A stretch of DNA of 64,000 nt from Streptomyces sp. NBC_01775 (GCF_035917675.1 NZ_CP109104.1:5580001-5644000), one strand, 5' to 3'. Positions 35,320 through 44,729 are shown, counted from the first letter of the stretch. Made by a program: numbers and translations. The notes: generated from the letters alone by a model not told the origin.

Positions 35320-35351
35320 GTGCTGCCCGGGGAGCACTCCCCGGGCAGCAC
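35320..35351 (+). terminator. Strong hairpin between doxX and dioxygenase gene
   Basis: GTGCTGCCCGGGGAG (35320-35334) and its perfect complement CTCCCCGGGCAGCAC (35337-35351), 15 bp with only two bases between, 38 bp after the doxX stop and 42 bp before the next ATG. It may end or attenuate the transcript inside the presumed operon. Confidence 0.7.
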
Positions 35352-35393
35352 CGGACCGAAGCACCTGGAAGCACTCGCCCGGAAGGGGGCGCC

Positions 35394-36233
35394 ATGAGCC
35401 GCTCGGACACCCCGCACGGCGGCGACAGCGACGGCGACGCCGGCGGCATGTCCTGGGACGGCGGCCGGATGCCCGTGCTGTACCTCAGTCATGGCGCCCC
35501 GCCGCTCGCCGACGACGCGCTGTGGACCTTCCAGCTCGCCTCCTGGGCGCGTGAACTGCCGCGCCCGCGCGCCGTCCTGATGGTCTCGGCGCACTGGGAG
35601 TCGCGCCCCGTCACCCTCTCCGCGACCCGTACGGTGCCGCTGGTCCACGACTTCTCCGGGTTCCCCGAGCACTACTACCGGGTGCGCTACCCCGCGCCCG
35701 GAGCGCCCGCCCTGGCCGCGCGCGTACGGGCCCTGCTGGGCGGCGGCGACCAGGTCGCCGCCGCGCCGGAGCGGGGCCTGGACCACGGGGCCTATGTACC
35801 GCTCGTCGAGATGTATCCGGACGCCGGCATCCCCGTCCTCCAGCTTTCCCTGCCGACCCTGGACCCCACGCGGCTGATGGCGCTGGGCCGCAGGCTGGCG
35901 CCGCTGCGCGAGGAGGGCACGCTGATCGTCGGCAGCGGCTTCTTCACCCACAACCTCAGCGGCTTCAGCTGGGGCGCCGGGGCGGACGAAACCCCGGCCT
36001 GGTCCCGGGAGTTCGACGCGTGGGGGCGCGAGGCGCTGGCGGGCCAGGACATCGACGCGCTGCTCGACTTCACCCACCGCGCCCCGGCGGGCCGTATCGC
36101 GCACCCGCGCACGGAACACTTCGCGCCCCTGTTCGTCACCCTGGGCGCCGGCGAAGACGAGCTGGCCGGACAGCGCACCGTCATCGACGGTTTCTGGTAC
36201 GGCCTGGCCAAGCGCTCCGTCCAACTGGGCTGA
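35394..36233 (+). CDS. LigB-type extradiol dioxygenase (DODA family)
   Basis: 279 residues from ATG 35394 with GAAGGGGGC upstream. Class III extradiol ring-cleavage enzyme, 4,5-DOPA-dioxygenase-like (YgiD). Metal and substrate residues lie in LYLSHGAPPLADD, MVSAHWESRPVTL, VHDFSGFPEHYY, ERGLDHGAYVPLVEMYPDAGIPVLQLSL, GSGFFTHNLSGF, and PRTEHFAPLFVTLGA, so all conserved histidines are present. Likely cytoplasmic, acting on a catechol. A DoxX membrane protein and LigB dioxygenase near a MarR gene is a recurrent cluster; the set probably handles quinone or catechol stress. True substrate unknown. Confidence 0.9.
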   Translation: MSRSDTPHGGDSDGDAGGMSWDGGRMPVLYLSHGAPPLADDALWTFQLASWARELPRPRAVLMVSAHWESRPVTLSATRTVPLVHDFSGFPEHYYRVRYPAPGAPALAARVRALLGGGDQVAAAPERGLDHGAYVPLVEMYPDAGIPVLQLSLPTLDPTRLMALGRRLAPLREEGTLIVGSGFFTHNLSGFSWGAGADETPAWSREFDAWGREALAGQDIDALLDFTHRAPAGRIAHPRTEHFAPLFVTLGAGEDELAGQRTVIDGFWYGLAKRSVQLG

Positions 36234-36410
36234 CCACCTGCGCCTTTCACGACCCGCTGCCCTCCCCCGCCCGGCGCCCCCGCTCCTCCCGGAGGCCTTC
36301 CAGGGGCCTGCCACGGGCCTGCCGCGGCCTTCCGTGGGTCACTCCCGCGGTTCCTCCCGCTCGCCCATGCGGCTGGTCCCCGCTCACCCCTGTTCGCACA
36401 GGGTGACGGG

Positions 36411-38933
36411 ATGAGTACCCTGACGTGCGAAATGCGTACGTCACAGCTTTCGGGTGGGGGTGACATGGGCTTCGGCTTCAAGCGGCGGAGCTCGGCCCTC
36501 CCCGCGGAGGTCACCAGCTTCGTCGGACGCCAGGAGGAACTCGCGTGCGTCGACGCCCTGTTGTGCCGCGCCCGGCTGGTCTCCCTGGTGGGCCCCGGCG
36601 GCGTGGGCAAGACCCGGCTCGCGCTGCGCGCCGCAGCCGCCGTCAAGGACAGCTACCCCGACGGGCTGTGCCTGGCCGAGCTGACCGAGCTGCGCGAGGC
36701 CGAACTGCTGCCCGCCGGGCTCGCCGCGCTGCTGGGCCTGCCGGACCAGAGCGGCCGTGAACCTCTCGACCTGCTGGTCGAGCACCTGCGCGGACTGCGC
36801 AAGCTGCTGATCCTCGACACTTGCGAACACCTCGTCGACGCGTGCGCCGCCTTCGCCGACCTCGTGCTGCGCGAGGCGCCCGAGGTGACCTTGCTGGTCA
36901 CCAGCCGCCAGCCGCTGGACGTGCCCGGCGAACACACCTTCGTCGTCCCACCGCTGGCCGTCGAGGAGCGCGACGGCAGCGGCGCCCGCACCGACGGCAG
37001 CGCCGTGGCCCTCTTCGCGCAGCGCGCCGCCGCCGTCGTACCGGGCTTCCGCGTCACCGCCGCCAACCGCGAGGAGGTCGTCGCCCTGTGCCGCCGGCTG
37101 GACGGCATACCGCTGGCCATCGAGCTGGCGACCGTACGGCTGCGCGCCCTCTCGCTCACCCAGCTCGCCGCGCGCCTGGAGGACCGCTTCCGGGTACTGA
37201 CCGGTGACCGGCGTACCGCCTTGCCCCGGCATCAGACGCTGCGTACCACGATCGGCTGGAGCCACGAGCTGTGCTCGGCCGAGGAGCGGCTGCTGTGGGC
37301 CCGGCTGTCGGTGTTCGCCGGGGCCTTCGACATCGGGGCCGCCGAAACAGTGTGCGCGGGCGGCGCGCTGCGGCCGGAGGCGGTGGTGGAGCACCTGGTG
37401 GCGCTCGTGGACAAGTCGGTGGTCCTGCGCGTGGACGATGAGGATCTGCCGCGCTACCGGCTGCTGGACACCATCCGCGAGTACGGCGCCGAGTGGCTGG
37501 CGAGCACCGGTGAGGAGCGGGCGTGCGCCGAGCGGCACCTGGCGTGGTTCCGGGGCGCGGCCGAGCACTTCCGTGAGCACGGCACGGGCCCCGCACAGCA
37601 ACGGCTGAGCCAGGACATCACGCGGGACCTGGCCAACTTCCGGCTGGCGCTCGAATACGCGCACGGGCCGGGCGAGCGGCCCCAGGACGGGCCGGCGCTC
37701 GCGGTCGCGCTGGCGCCGTACTGGACGTTCCGCTCCTCCTTCGCCGAGTCCCGCCACTGGCTGCGGCGCGGCCTGGAACTCCTGTCGGGCCCGTGCCCCG
37801 AGCGGGCCGAGGCGCTGTGCGGCCTCGCGCACCACACGGCCGTCCAGGGGCGCACGGAGGCGGCCATGCCGTACGCCGAGGAAGCGTGGGAGATCGCCGA
37901 GGCGCTCGGCGACGAGCGGCTGCGGGGGATGGCCACGCACTTCGTCGGCTTCGTGCACCTGATGAGCGGTGAAGCGGAGACGGCCGGCCCCTTCATCGCG
38001 CGCTCCCGTCCGCTGCTGGAGGCGGCCGGCGACCGCTACCACCTTGCGCTCAACTTCATGCACGAGGCGGTGCGCTCGGCCCTGCTCGGCAGGAGCGAGC
38101 AGTCGCTGCGCAACGAACGGGCTTTCGAGCTGGCGCTCGGCGACGGCCCGCACGGCGGCGGCGAGCGGGCGGAGGGCGAGCACGGCCTGAGCGAGCACGG
38201 CCTGAGCGAGCAAAGCGGCGGCGAGCGGGGGGAGGGGGAAAGCGGCGGGCCCGGGGACGAAGAGCGCGAGGTCTTCTTCCGGGGCTTCATCCGGTACTTC
38301 CACGGCCTCGCGCTGTGGAACGAGGGACGGCGCGCGGAGTGCGCCGCGCCGCTGCGGGAGGCCGTACGGCTCAAGGCCGCCATGGAGGAGCCGGACGGCA
38401 CCGCCGTATGCCTGGAGACCCTGGCCTGGCAGGCGGCCCAGGCCGGGCGCTCCGTGCGGGCCGCCTGGCTGCTGGGGGCCGCCGACGCCTACTGGCGGCA
38501 GGACCTCGCCCTGATGTGGGGCATCGAGAGTCTCATCGCCTGCCACCACGAGGCGCTGGACCGGGTGACGTCGGCGCTGGGGGAGACCCGGGCGCACAAC
38601 CTGATGCGGCGCGGGCGGGCGCTGCCGGCCGCCGAGGCGGTGGAGTTGGCCGCCTCCGACCGCGAGCACCCGAAGGCTCCCGCGCCGGGGGTGGGCGCGC
38701 GGCGCGAGGGTCCGTCCGCCCGGGGCGGCGGCCTCGGCGTGCTCACCGGCCGGGAGCGGGAGGTGGCCGGGCTGGTGGCCCAGGGGCTGACGAACCGGGA
38801 GATCGCCGAGCGCCTCGTCATCTCCAAGCGCACGGCGGACGCGCACGTCGAGCACATCCTCAGCAAGCTGGGCTGTTCGGGCCGCGCGGAGATCGCCCCG
38901 CTCCTCGAACGGCCCACAGCGACCGCGGGCTGA
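36411..38933 (+). CDS. Large ATPase-LuxR family transcriptional regulator (LAL-like)
   Basis: 840 residues from ATG 36411; ATG 36465 (MGFGFKRR, after GGTGGGGGTGAC) is a good alternative start. Layout: SSALPAEVTSFVGRQEEL, P-loop GPGGVGKT at residues 61-68 in an AAA/NB-ARC-type ATPase (LILDTCEHLVDACAAFADLVLREAP, Walker B; LLVTSRQPLDVPGE; GIPLAIELA), winged middle (LVDKSVVLRVDDEDLPRYRLLDTIREYGAEWL), TPR-like repeats about 400-720, and C-terminal LuxR HTH (LTGREREVAGLVAQGLTNREIAERLVISKRTADAHVEHILSKLG). A low-complexity insertion (EHGLSEHGLSEQSGGERGEGESGG) interrupts the TPR region near 590. Such proteins often activate secondary metabolism or stress genes. No obvious target gene is adjacent. Confidence 0.9.
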   Translation: MSTLTCEMRTSQLSGGGDMGFGFKRRSSALPAEVTSFVGRQEELACVDALLCRARLVSLVGPGGVGKTRLALRAAAAVKDSYPDGLCLAELTELREAELLPAGLAALLGLPDQSGREPLDLLVEHLRGLRKLLILDTCEHLVDACAAFADLVLREAPEVTLLVTSRQPLDVPGEHTFVVPPLAVEERDGSGARTDGSAVALFAQRAAAVVPGFRVTAANREEVVALCRRLDGIPLAIELATVRLRALSLTQLAARLEDRFRVLTGDRRTALPRHQTLRTTIGWSHELCSAEERLLWARLSVFAGAFDIGAAETVCAGGALRPEAVVEHLVALVDKSVVLRVDDEDLPRYRLLDTIREYGAEWLASTGEERACAERHLAWFRGAAEHFREHGTGPAQQRLSQDITRDLANFRLALEYAHGPGERPQDGPALAVALAPYWTFRSSFAESRHWLRRGLELLSGPCPERAEALCGLAHHTAVQGRTEAAMPYAEEAWEIAEALGDERLRGMATHFVGFVHLMSGEAETAGPFIARSRPLLEAAGDRYHLALNFMHEAVRSALLGRSEQSLRNERAFELALGDGPHGGGERAEGEHGLSEHGLSEQSGGERGEGESGGPGDEEREVFFRGFIRYFHGLALWNEGRRAECAAPLREAVRLKAAMEEPDGTAVCLETLAWQAAQAGRSVRAAWLLGAADAYWRQDLALMWGIESLIACHHEALDRVTSALGETRAHNLMRRGRALPAAEAVELAASDREHPKAPAPGVGARREGPSARGGGLGVLTGREREVAGLVAQGLTNREIAERLVISKRTADAHVEHILSKLGCSGRAEIAPLLERPTATAG

Positions 38934-38966
38934 CCTCCCGGAACATTCGGTGGCTTTTCTTCGTTC

Positions 38967-38998
38967 TTGACTCTGCACTAGCGTGCTGTTTTTACTAG
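38967..38998 (+). promoter_or_regulatory. Candidate promoter of the Bax inhibitor-1-like gene
   Basis: TTGACT at 38967-38972 is a good -35; the best -10 candidates are TTTACT (38991-38996, 18-bp spacer) or TACTAG (20 bp). ACTAGCG occurs twice in the region. About 50 bp upstream of the ATG at 39048. Confidence 0.45.
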
Positions 38999-39047
38999 CG
39001 CATTACGCTGGACGCAAGGCCGTGCCGTGCGGCCATGGAGGAGTGAG

Positions 39048-39908
39048 ATGAGGAGCAGCAACCCGGTCTTCTCGCGTCGGGGGTTCAGCCGCGACAACGG
39101 CTACGCCGGTTTCAATGCCCAGCAGCAGCAGCCGCCGCAGGCCGGGAACCCCTACGCGACGAACCCGTACGCACAGCAGCCCAACCCCTATGCCCAGCAG
39201 ACGCAGACCGCCGGGCACCCTTACACCGCGCCGCCGGCGGCCCCGCCGCAGGCCGGCCGGATGACGATGGACGATGTCGTCGCCCGTACGGGTATGACCC
39301 TGGGCCTCGTCGTCGTCACCGCGGCCGTGGCCTGGATCACGGACATGTCGCTGGTTCTCGCCATCGGCGCCGGGCTCGTCGCGATGGTGCTGTCGCTGGT
39401 CCAGGCGTTCAAGCGCAAGGCGTCGCCCCCGCTGATCCTGGCGTACGCCGCCTTCGAGGGCCTCTTCCTGGGCGCGCTGAGCAACTTCGTCAACGGGTAT
39501 GTGAACGGCGCCGCGATGCAGGCGGTGCTGGGGACGATGGCGGTGTTCACCGCCGTCCTCGTGCTCTACAAGACACGGATCATCCGGGTCACCCAGCGGT
39601 TCTACCGCTTCGTGATGGCGGCGGCGATCGGCTTCGTGCTGCTCATGGCCGTCAATCTGCTGTTCGCGGTCTTCGGCGGCGGTGACGGCCTCGGCTTCCG
39701 CAGCGGCGGCATGGGCATCCTGTTCGGCGTCATCGGCGTCGTGCTGGGTGCGCTCTTCCTCGCGCTGGACTTCAAGCAGGTCGAGGACGGCATCGCCTAC
39801 GGCGCACCCAAGGAGGAGTCGTGGCTGGCGGCCTTCGGGCTGACGCTGACCCTGGTGTGGATCTACCTGGAGTTCCTCCGGCTGATCGCCATCATCCAGG
39901 GTGACTAG
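39048..39908 (+). CDS. Bax inhibitor-1/YccA family membrane protein
   Basis: 286 residues from ATG 39048 with GGAGGAG 7 nt upstream. N-terminal 70 residues are Gln/Pro/Tyr-rich (QQQQPPQAG, then NPYATNPYAQQPNPYAQQTQTAG). Then about seven hydrophobic helices: MTLGLVVVTAAVAWI, LVLAIGAGLVAMVLSLVQ, LILAYAAFEGLFLGALSNFVN, AVLGTMAVFTAVLVLYK, FYRFVMAAAIGFVLLMAVNLLFAVF, ILFGVIGVVLGALFLALDF and WLAAFGLTLTLVWIYLEFLRLIAI. The closing motif LDFKQVEDGIAYGAPKEESWLAAFGLTLTLVWIYLEFLRL is the BI-1/YccA signature. Role in Streptomyces unknown; related proteins act as calcium-leak channels or modulate the FtsH protease. Confidence 0.93.
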   Translation: MRSSNPVFSRRGFSRDNGYAGFNAQQQQPPQAGNPYATNPYAQQPNPYAQQTQTAGHPYTAPPAAPPQAGRMTMDDVVARTGMTLGLVVVTAAVAWITDMSLVLAIGAGLVAMVLSLVQAFKRKASPPLILAYAAFEGLFLGALSNFVNGYVNGAAMQAVLGTMAVFTAVLVLYKTRIIRVTQRFYRFVMAAAIGFVLLMAVNLLFAVFGGGDGLGFRSGGMGILFGVIGVVLGALFLALDFKQVEDGIAYGAPKEESWLAAFGLTLTLVWIYLEFLRLIAIIQGD

Positions 39909-39964
39909 CGCGGGACGCGCGGCGGAAGCCGCCGGCACGTCCAGCAGCGGCGCCACAGAGCGAT

Positions 39965-40001
39965 GAGAGGGCCCGGAAGGCATCGCCTTCCGGGCCCTCT
40001 C
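39965..40001. terminator. Terminator, 17-bp perfect stem
   Basis: GAGAGGGCCCGGAAGGC (39965-39981), loop ATC, GCCTTCCGGGCCCTCTC (39985-40001). It separates the BI-1-like gene from the facing DUF4287 gene and can end both. Confidence 0.9.
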
Positions 40002-40038
40002 GCGTCTGTGTGGGGTCGGGGGACAGATCGGCAGCCGT

Positions 40039-40266
40039 CTAGAGGTGGCGCGCGGCGCGCCGCAGGTCGTGTTCGTGGATGATCGCTTTGGCGTGGCCGT
40101 AGGCGAGGTTGTGTTCGCCCCGCAGCCAGCTCACCTTCTCCTCGAATCGGAAGAGGGATGGGCCTTCGTCGACCGTGCGGAGCCAGTCGGAGACTTCACG
40201 ACCGGTGCAGTGAGGGATGCGCGAGAGCAGGTTCCGGTGGGTCTCTTCGGAGAAGATTTGGGACAT
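40039..40266 (-). CDS. DUF4287 domain protein
   Basis: 75 residues from ATG 40266, ribosome site GGAGGC 6 nt upstream. Sequence pattern EETHRNLLSRIPHCTGREVSDWLRTVDEGPSLFRFEEKVSWLRGEHNLAYGHAKAIIHEHDLRRAARHL matches the DUF4287 helical module (T-G-K/R-S-l-x-e-W, L-k-x-e-h-x-l-g-H-g-h-A), found alone or attached to DUF5655. Function is unknown. No membrane segment. It is convergent with the BI-1-like gene and divergent from a small hypothetical at 40365. Confidence 0.85.
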   Translation of the reverse strand: MSQIFSEETHRNLLSRIPHCTGREVSDWLRTVDEGPSLFRFEEKVSWLRGEHNLAYGHAKAIIHEHDLRRAARHL

Positions 40267-40364
40267 CGGCGCCTCCGGACGCTTTCTTAGTGAGTCCTTG
40301 ACGCCACGTTGCCTGAGCGTTGGGTTGTTGGCAACAGTCCGGAGGCGGCGCATAGGCTTGCGAA

Positions 40365-40697
40365 GTGCCTTCCGTTGATACGACTCCGCTGATCACTGCC
40401 GTGGACCAGCTCGCCGACCGGCTCCGTGCGCTGCCGCAGAGCACCTTGCGGCGGGGTGCGGCTCAAGAAGGACTCGCCTTGGCGCGGTCGCTTTCCGAGC
40501 GCGCTCAACGGCTGGAATTCGGCCCCCCGATGGAGCCCCGGGTGATGCCCGACGCGGGCGTCTTCGCCGTCGGCGACCAAGTGTCGGTCGCGGGCCACGA
40601 CATGGCCCTGGCTCTGGCCGAGGGTCCCGCTTCGGCCCCGGACGCGCTGGCGGAGGCGCTGCGCGAGGTGCGGACCGCCGCGGCCCGCGTGGGCTGA
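40365..40697 (+). CDS. Small conserved hypothetical protein
   Basis: 110 residues from GTG 40365. Reads MPSVDTTPLITAVDQLADRLRALPQSTLRRGAAQEGLALARSLSERAQRLE, then MPDAGVFAVGDQVSVAGHDMALALAEGPASAPDALAEALREVRTAAARVG: a helical N-terminal half and a second helical segment, no membrane helix. Similar small proteins are common in Streptomyces next to the gene at 40798; no function known. No clear Shine-Dalgarno upstream. Confidence 0.7.
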   Translation: MPSVDTTPLITAVDQLADRLRALPQSTLRRGAAQEGLALARSLSERAQRLEFGPPMEPRVMPDAGVFAVGDQVSVAGHDMALALAEGPASAPDALAEALREVRTAAARVG

Positions 40698-40797
40698 CCG
40701 CCACGGCCGGCTGCGGGCCGGACCTGCAACGACGGCGGTTGAACCGGACCAACAGCGTCGGCGGTGGGGCCGGACCAACAGCGTTGCCGGGCCGGGC

Positions 40798-41796
40798 CTA
40801 CCGCGAGGCGATGACGCGGTCGGCCAGGAGGTAGGCCGTATCGCCGTTGGGGAAGCCGAAGGTGAGGGCGTAGGAGCCCGCGATGCCGGAGCCGCCCAAC
40901 AGCACGGGAGACTCGCCCAGGCGCAGCGCTTCGCCGAGCGCCTCGCTGGTGGCGCGGTGGCCGGGTGAGAGACAGACCGTCGTGCCGTCCTCGAACACGT
41001 ACACATCCAGCGTGCCCAGCGGGCCGGGCCGCACATCGGCCAGCGGGGTGCGGGCGATCGCCAGTTCGGCCAGCCGCTCCACCGTGCGCTCGTGGTCGGC
41101 GACCGTCGGCGCCGTGGACGGTGCGGGGGAGGGGATGACGGGGTCGCCGTTGAGGTTGTAGTCCGGGTGCGAGGGGTGGCGGCGGCGCGCGGCGGCCAGG
41201 TCGGGCGACTCGGCCCGCGGTGTCTCGGCCTCGGCCTCGGGCTCGCCCGCGTCGGCCGGGTCGCTCCGGTCCCGCTGCCCGGCACCGGGGGCGGGCGGTG
41301 CGCTCTCCCCGTCGCCGTCCTCGGGCCCGTTCTGGCGGGGGATGAAGATCTCTCCGGCGTCGGCCTCGGGGTCGAGGTCCAAGAGCGCGTCGAGGTGGTC
41401 GGCGAGGGCGCCCGGCGCCACCTCGTACTCGGTGCCGTGCCCGGCCAGCAGCGAGCCGTTGTCCGGCTCGCAGTCCCGCGCCTCCTGGGCGGCCCAGAAG
41501 GCGCGTGCCTCGGCCAGTTCACGCTCGCGCTCGTCGGCGAGCGCCTCGGCGACGGCGGTGCGGATCTCCTCGGCGAAGCCGCCCTCGCGCGCGCGGGGAA
41601 CCGCACCGGAGGCGGCAGCGGCCGGTGCGGTGTGCTGTGCGTCCGCGTGCTGTGCGGTTTCGCCGCGCTGGGCGTCGAGCTGGGCACGCAGCGCGGTCAG
41701 CTGGCGGCGCAGCCCCTGTGCGGTGTGCAGTGCGGCACCGCCCAGCGCGGTGGCCGTGGCCGCCGTGCACAGCAGGATGAGGGATATGGCGCTCAC
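40798..41796 (-). CDS. Membrane-anchored hypothetical protein
   Basis: 332 residues from ATG 41796. One N-terminal membrane helix (ISLILLCTAATATALGGAAL), then an Ala/Glu-rich coiled coil (LRRQLTALRAQLDAQRGETAQ; EIRTAVAEALADERERELAEARAFWAAQEARD), an acidic Pro-rich linker, and a compact C-terminal domain: HERTVERLAELAIARTPLADVRPGPLGTLDVYVFEDGTTVCLSPGHRATSEALGEALRLGESPVLLGGSGIAGSYALTFGFPNGDTAYLLADRVIASR, which looks like a small beta-rich fold. No catalytic motif. Its conserved position near a thiolase gene in actinomycetes is noted from memory. Function unknown. Confidence 0.75.
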   Translation of the reverse strand: MSAISLILLCTAATATALGGAALHTAQGLRRQLTALRAQLDAQRGETAQHADAQHTAPAAAASGAVPRAREGGFAEEIRTAVAEALADERERELAEARAFWAAQEARDCEPDNGSLLAGHGTEYEVAPGALADHLDALLDLDPEADAGEIFIPRQNGPEDGDGESAPPAPGAGQRDRSDPADAGEPEAEAETPRAESPDLAAARRRHPSHPDYNLNGDPVIPSPAPSTAPTVADHERTVERLAELAIARTPLADVRPGPLGTLDVYVFEDGTTVCLSPGHRATSEALGEALRLGESPVLLGGSGIAGSYALTFGFPNGDTAYLLADRVIASR

Positions 41797-41942
41797 TGAC
41801 GTACTCCCGGTTCCGGTTCGATCCCCCTGAATTCCTACAACAGCGTTGCGAGGAAAGCTCTTCGACCGTAGTGCAAAACGCCCGGAAGTGGACAGGGGGA
41901 AGGTTGAGCGTTGACGTACCGTACCGCCCTGACCTGTACGAA

Positions 41943-41985
41943 CGAAGCGCCCCCAGGGCGTATATCACATCCTGGGGGCGCTTCG
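41943..41985 (-). terminator. Terminator after thiolase gene
   Basis: CGAAGCGCCCCCAGG (41943-41957) pairs with CCTGGGGGCGCTTCG (41971-41985), 15 bp with a 13-nt A/T-rich loop. Downstream of the minus-strand thiolase gene and upstream of the membrane-anchored gene. Confidence 0.85.
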
Positions 41986-42036
41986 GTCTCGCTGTTGTAT
42001 AGGTGCCGCCGCCGCTTCTCGGGGTGCTGTCGGGGC

Positions 42037-43257
42037 TCAGCTGAGGCGTTCGAGGACCATCGCCATGCCCTGGCCGCCGCCCACGCACATGGTCTCCAGC
42101 GCGAACTGTTTGTCGTGCCACTGGAGCGAGTTGAGCAGCGTGGTGGTGATGCGCGCGCCGGTCATGCCGAAGGGGTGGCCGACGGCGATGGCGCCGCCGT
42201 TGACGTTGAGCTTGTCCAGGTCGATGCCCAGGTCCTGGTAGGAGGGGATCACCTGCGCGGCGAACGCCTCGTTGATCTCGACCAGGTCGATGTCGCCGAT
42301 CGACAGGCCCGCGCGGGCCAGCGCCTGCTTGCTGGCCTCGACGGGGCCGTGGCCCATGATCTCGGGGGAGAGCGCGGAGACTCCGGTGGAGACGATCCGC
42401 GCCAGCGGGGTCAGGCCCAGCTCGCGGGCCTTGGTGTCGGACATGATCACCAGCGCCGCCGCACCGTCGTTGAGCGCGCAGCAGTTGCCCGCCGTGATCC
42501 GGCCGTCGGGCCGGAAGACCGGCTTGAGGCCCTCGACTCCCTCCAGGGTGACCCCGGCGCGCGGCCCGTCGTCCTTGGCGACGACCGTCCCGTCCGGTGT
42601 CGTGACGGGGGTGATCTCCCGCTCCCAGAAGCCGTCCGCCAGGGCCTTCTCGGCGAGGTTCTGGGACCGCACGCCGAACTCGTCCATCTCACGGCGTGTG
42701 ATGCCCTTGTGACGCGCGAGGTTCTCGGCGGTCTGGCCCATGGCGATGTAGACGTCCGGGACCTGGCCGCCCTCGCGGGGGTCGGTCCAGCCGTCCCCTC
42801 CCTGCTCGGCGCGGGCCGCGGTGCGCGCCTCGGCGTCGGCGAAGAGCGGGTTGTGGGTGCCGGGCATGCCGTCGGAGGAGCCGTTGACCTGGCGGGAGAC
42901 CGTCTCGACACCGGCCGAGATGAACACGTCGCCCTCGCCCGCCTTGATGGCGTGCAGCGCCATGCGGGAGGTCTGGAGCGAGGAGGAACAGTAGCGGGTG
43001 ATGGTGCAGCCCGGCAGGTGGTCCATGCCCATCTGGACGGCGACCACCCGGCCCAGGTTGTGCCCCTGCTCACCGCCCGGGAGGCCGCAGCCCAGCATGA
43101 GGTCGTCGATCTGGGCCGGGTCCAGCTCCGGCACCTTGTCGAGGGCCGCCTGGATGATGCCGGCCGTGAGGTCGTCGGGACGTACGTCCTTGAGCGAACC
43201 CTTCATGGCGCGGCCGATGGGGGAGCGGGCGGCAGAGACGATCACTGCTTCGGGCAT
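42037..43257 (-). CDS. Acetyl-CoA C-acetyltransferase (thiolase)
   Basis: 406 residues from ATG 43257. Condenses two acetyl-CoA, or cleaves 3-ketoacyl-CoA, in the cytoplasm. Active-site residues: C90 in [27 protein letters not shown], the histidine in [20 protein letters not shown] (about 362) and the second cysteine in [19 protein letters not shown] (about 392). The N-terminus [35 protein letters not shown] is typical. [30 protein letters not shown] is the covering loop. Monocistronic, with a terminator beyond its end. Direction of reaction and chain length cannot be judged. Confidence 0.95.
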   Translation of the reverse strand: MPEAVIVSAARSPIGRAMKGSLKDVRPDDLTAGIIQAALDKVPELDPAQIDDLMLGCGLPGGEQGHNLGRVVAVQMGMDHLPGCTITRYCSSSLQTSRMALHAIKAGEGDVFISAGVETVSRQVNGSSDGMPGTHNPLFADAEARTAARAEQGGDGWTDPREGGQVPDVYIAMGQTAENLARHKGITRREMDEFGVRSQNLAEKALADGFWEREITPVTTPDGTVVAKDDGPRAGVTLEGVEGLKPVFRPDGRITAGNCCALNDGAAALVIMSDTKARELGLTPLARIVSTGVSALSPEIMGHGPVEASKQALARAGLSIGDIDLVEINEAFAAQVIPSYQDLGIDLDKLNVNGGAIAVGHPFGMTGARITTTLLNSLQWHDKQFALETMCVGGGQGMAMVLERLS

Positions 43258-43394
43258 CACGGCTCCTGGGAGAGGGGGTCTGTCGCTGTCCACGCTGCGG
43301 AAGCGCTGACGTGCCGCGCGAGCGCGGCCTGCTGCGGAAGCTACCCGCCCGTAGTCGACAGGTCACTGTTTGGAGGATGTGATGCGGGCCTCTT

Positions 43395-44486
43395 CTAAGC
43401 GCTTGCTTGGTCACCTCCCCGGTCCCTGCCCCCGCCGAGCGCCGGCCGGGCCGCCCGCGAGGACGCCGCCTGCGACTCGGGGCCTGTCTCATCCGGGGGC
43501 GGCAGCCGCCTGCGGCGGCGGTGCTTGAGCAGCGCCCAGGGGCCGCGCATCCCCGCGACCTCCGTACCGCCCTCGGCCGCGGCCTCGGCCGCCGCCCTGG
43601 CCACCGGCAAGATGCCCTCGCGCCGCCGCGCGTCGGGCCGTTCGTCCTCGGTCGGCCACAGGCCCAGCGCCGCGCACAAGGTGGGCAGCACGGCCATCGC
43701 CGCCGTCGCGTACCCCTCGGCCGAGGGGTGGTAGTTGTCGGGTCCGAACAGCTCGCGCGGATGGGCGGAGAACTCGGGCCCCAGCAGGTCGCCCAGCGAG
43801 ACCGTACGGCCGCCCTCCTCGACGACCGCGATGGTCTGTGCCGCGGCCAGCTGACGACTCAGCCGCCGCGCTATCCAGCGCAGCGGCTGCCCCACGGGCT
43901 CGACACTGCCCAGGTCGGGGCAGGTGCCCACCACCACCTCACAACCCGCCGTGCGCAGCCGCGCCACCGCGTCGGACAGATAGCGGACCGACCGTGCGGG
44001 CGGCGTCCGGTGGGTGACGTCGTTGGCGCCGATCATGATGACGCACACGTCGGGGGACCCGGACGAGTCCCGCTCGCTCAGCAGCTGCGTGACCTGGCGC
44101 TCCAGGTCGTCGGACTGCGCTCCGGACAGCGCGACGTTGCGCAGCTCCACCGGGCGTTCGGCCACCGCGGCGAGCGCGGAGGCCAGCAGCGCTCCGGGCG
44201 TCTGGCGTGGCCGGTGGACGCCCTGGCCCGCCGCGGTCGAGTCGCCGAGGAAGGCCAGCCGCAGCGGCCGTCCCGGATACAGTCGGCCGAAGGCGGTGCC
44301 GTAGCTGCCGTCGGCCGCGGGTGGCTCGTCGGCCGAGCCACCGACCTTGCGTTTGGCGAGTTGGATCTCGGTGAAGAGAAGCCCGATCGCCGCCCCGCCG
44401 AGCAGGCCGATCCCACCGCCCCCATAGGCGGCTGCGGTCGCGATCCGCCGGGCCACTCTCGCGCTCGACGCCTTCGACATCGGCAT
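43395..44486 (-). CDS. SGNH/GDSL hydrolase family protein, membrane-anchored
   Basis: 363 residues from ATG 44486 (ATG 44480 possible); GGAGGCGGAG lies 8-10 nt upstream. One N-terminal helix (IATAAAYGGGGIGLLGGAAIGLLF) suggests a signal anchor. SGNH blocks: LAFLGDSTAAGQGVHRPRQTP (catalytic Ser, block I), the block II glycine region around VALSGAQSDDLERQV, VCVIMIGANDVTHR (block III Asn), and FGPDNYHPSAEGYATAAMAV (block V Asp-x-x-His). So Ser, Gly, Asn and His are all present. Likely an extracytoplasmic esterase or lipase. A basic, Gly/Arg-rich C-terminal tail (HRRRRRLPPPDETGPES) is extra. Divergent from cystathionine beta-synthase; no partner gene. Confidence 0.9.
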   Translation of the reverse strand: MPMSKASSARVARRIATAAAYGGGGIGLLGGAAIGLLFTEIQLAKRKVGGSADEPPAADGSYGTAFGRLYPGRPLRLAFLGDSTAAGQGVHRPRQTPGALLASALAAVAERPVELRNVALSGAQSDDLERQVTQLLSERDSSGSPDVCVIMIGANDVTHRTPPARSVRYLSDAVARLRTAGCEVVVGTCPDLGSVEPVGQPLRWIARRLSRQLAAAQTIAVVEEGGRTVSLGDLLGPEFSAHPRELFGPDNYHPSAEGYATAAMAVLPTLCAALGLWPTEDERPDARRREGILPVARAAAEAAAEGGTEVAGMRGPWALLKHRRRRRLPPPDETGPESQAASSRAARPALGGGRDRGGDQASA

Positions 44487-44729
44487 TGTGCTGTCTCCGC
44501 CTCCTGCGAATTCGTGTTACGGATGGTGAGGGCCACGGGCCGTGGGCGACCGGGTGTTGAGCACCACGGTGGTGCGGAACAGATTTCGTGCGCCGGGTTC
44601 GCGCCCTCATGACTGTGTTGCCCCGCGCAGCCCGGAGTGCAACGCGCCCCCAGCGTGCGCATGTTGCCCAATATGGTGGCGGCACGGGCTCGCAACCACG
44701 CGGCCCTACGACTACGCGCGGAGACCACG

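Noticed and set aside
36441..38978. 845-codon minus-strand frame opposite the LuxR-type gene
   Set aside because: Antisense shadow; the plus strand has P-loop and LuxR HTH motifs in order.
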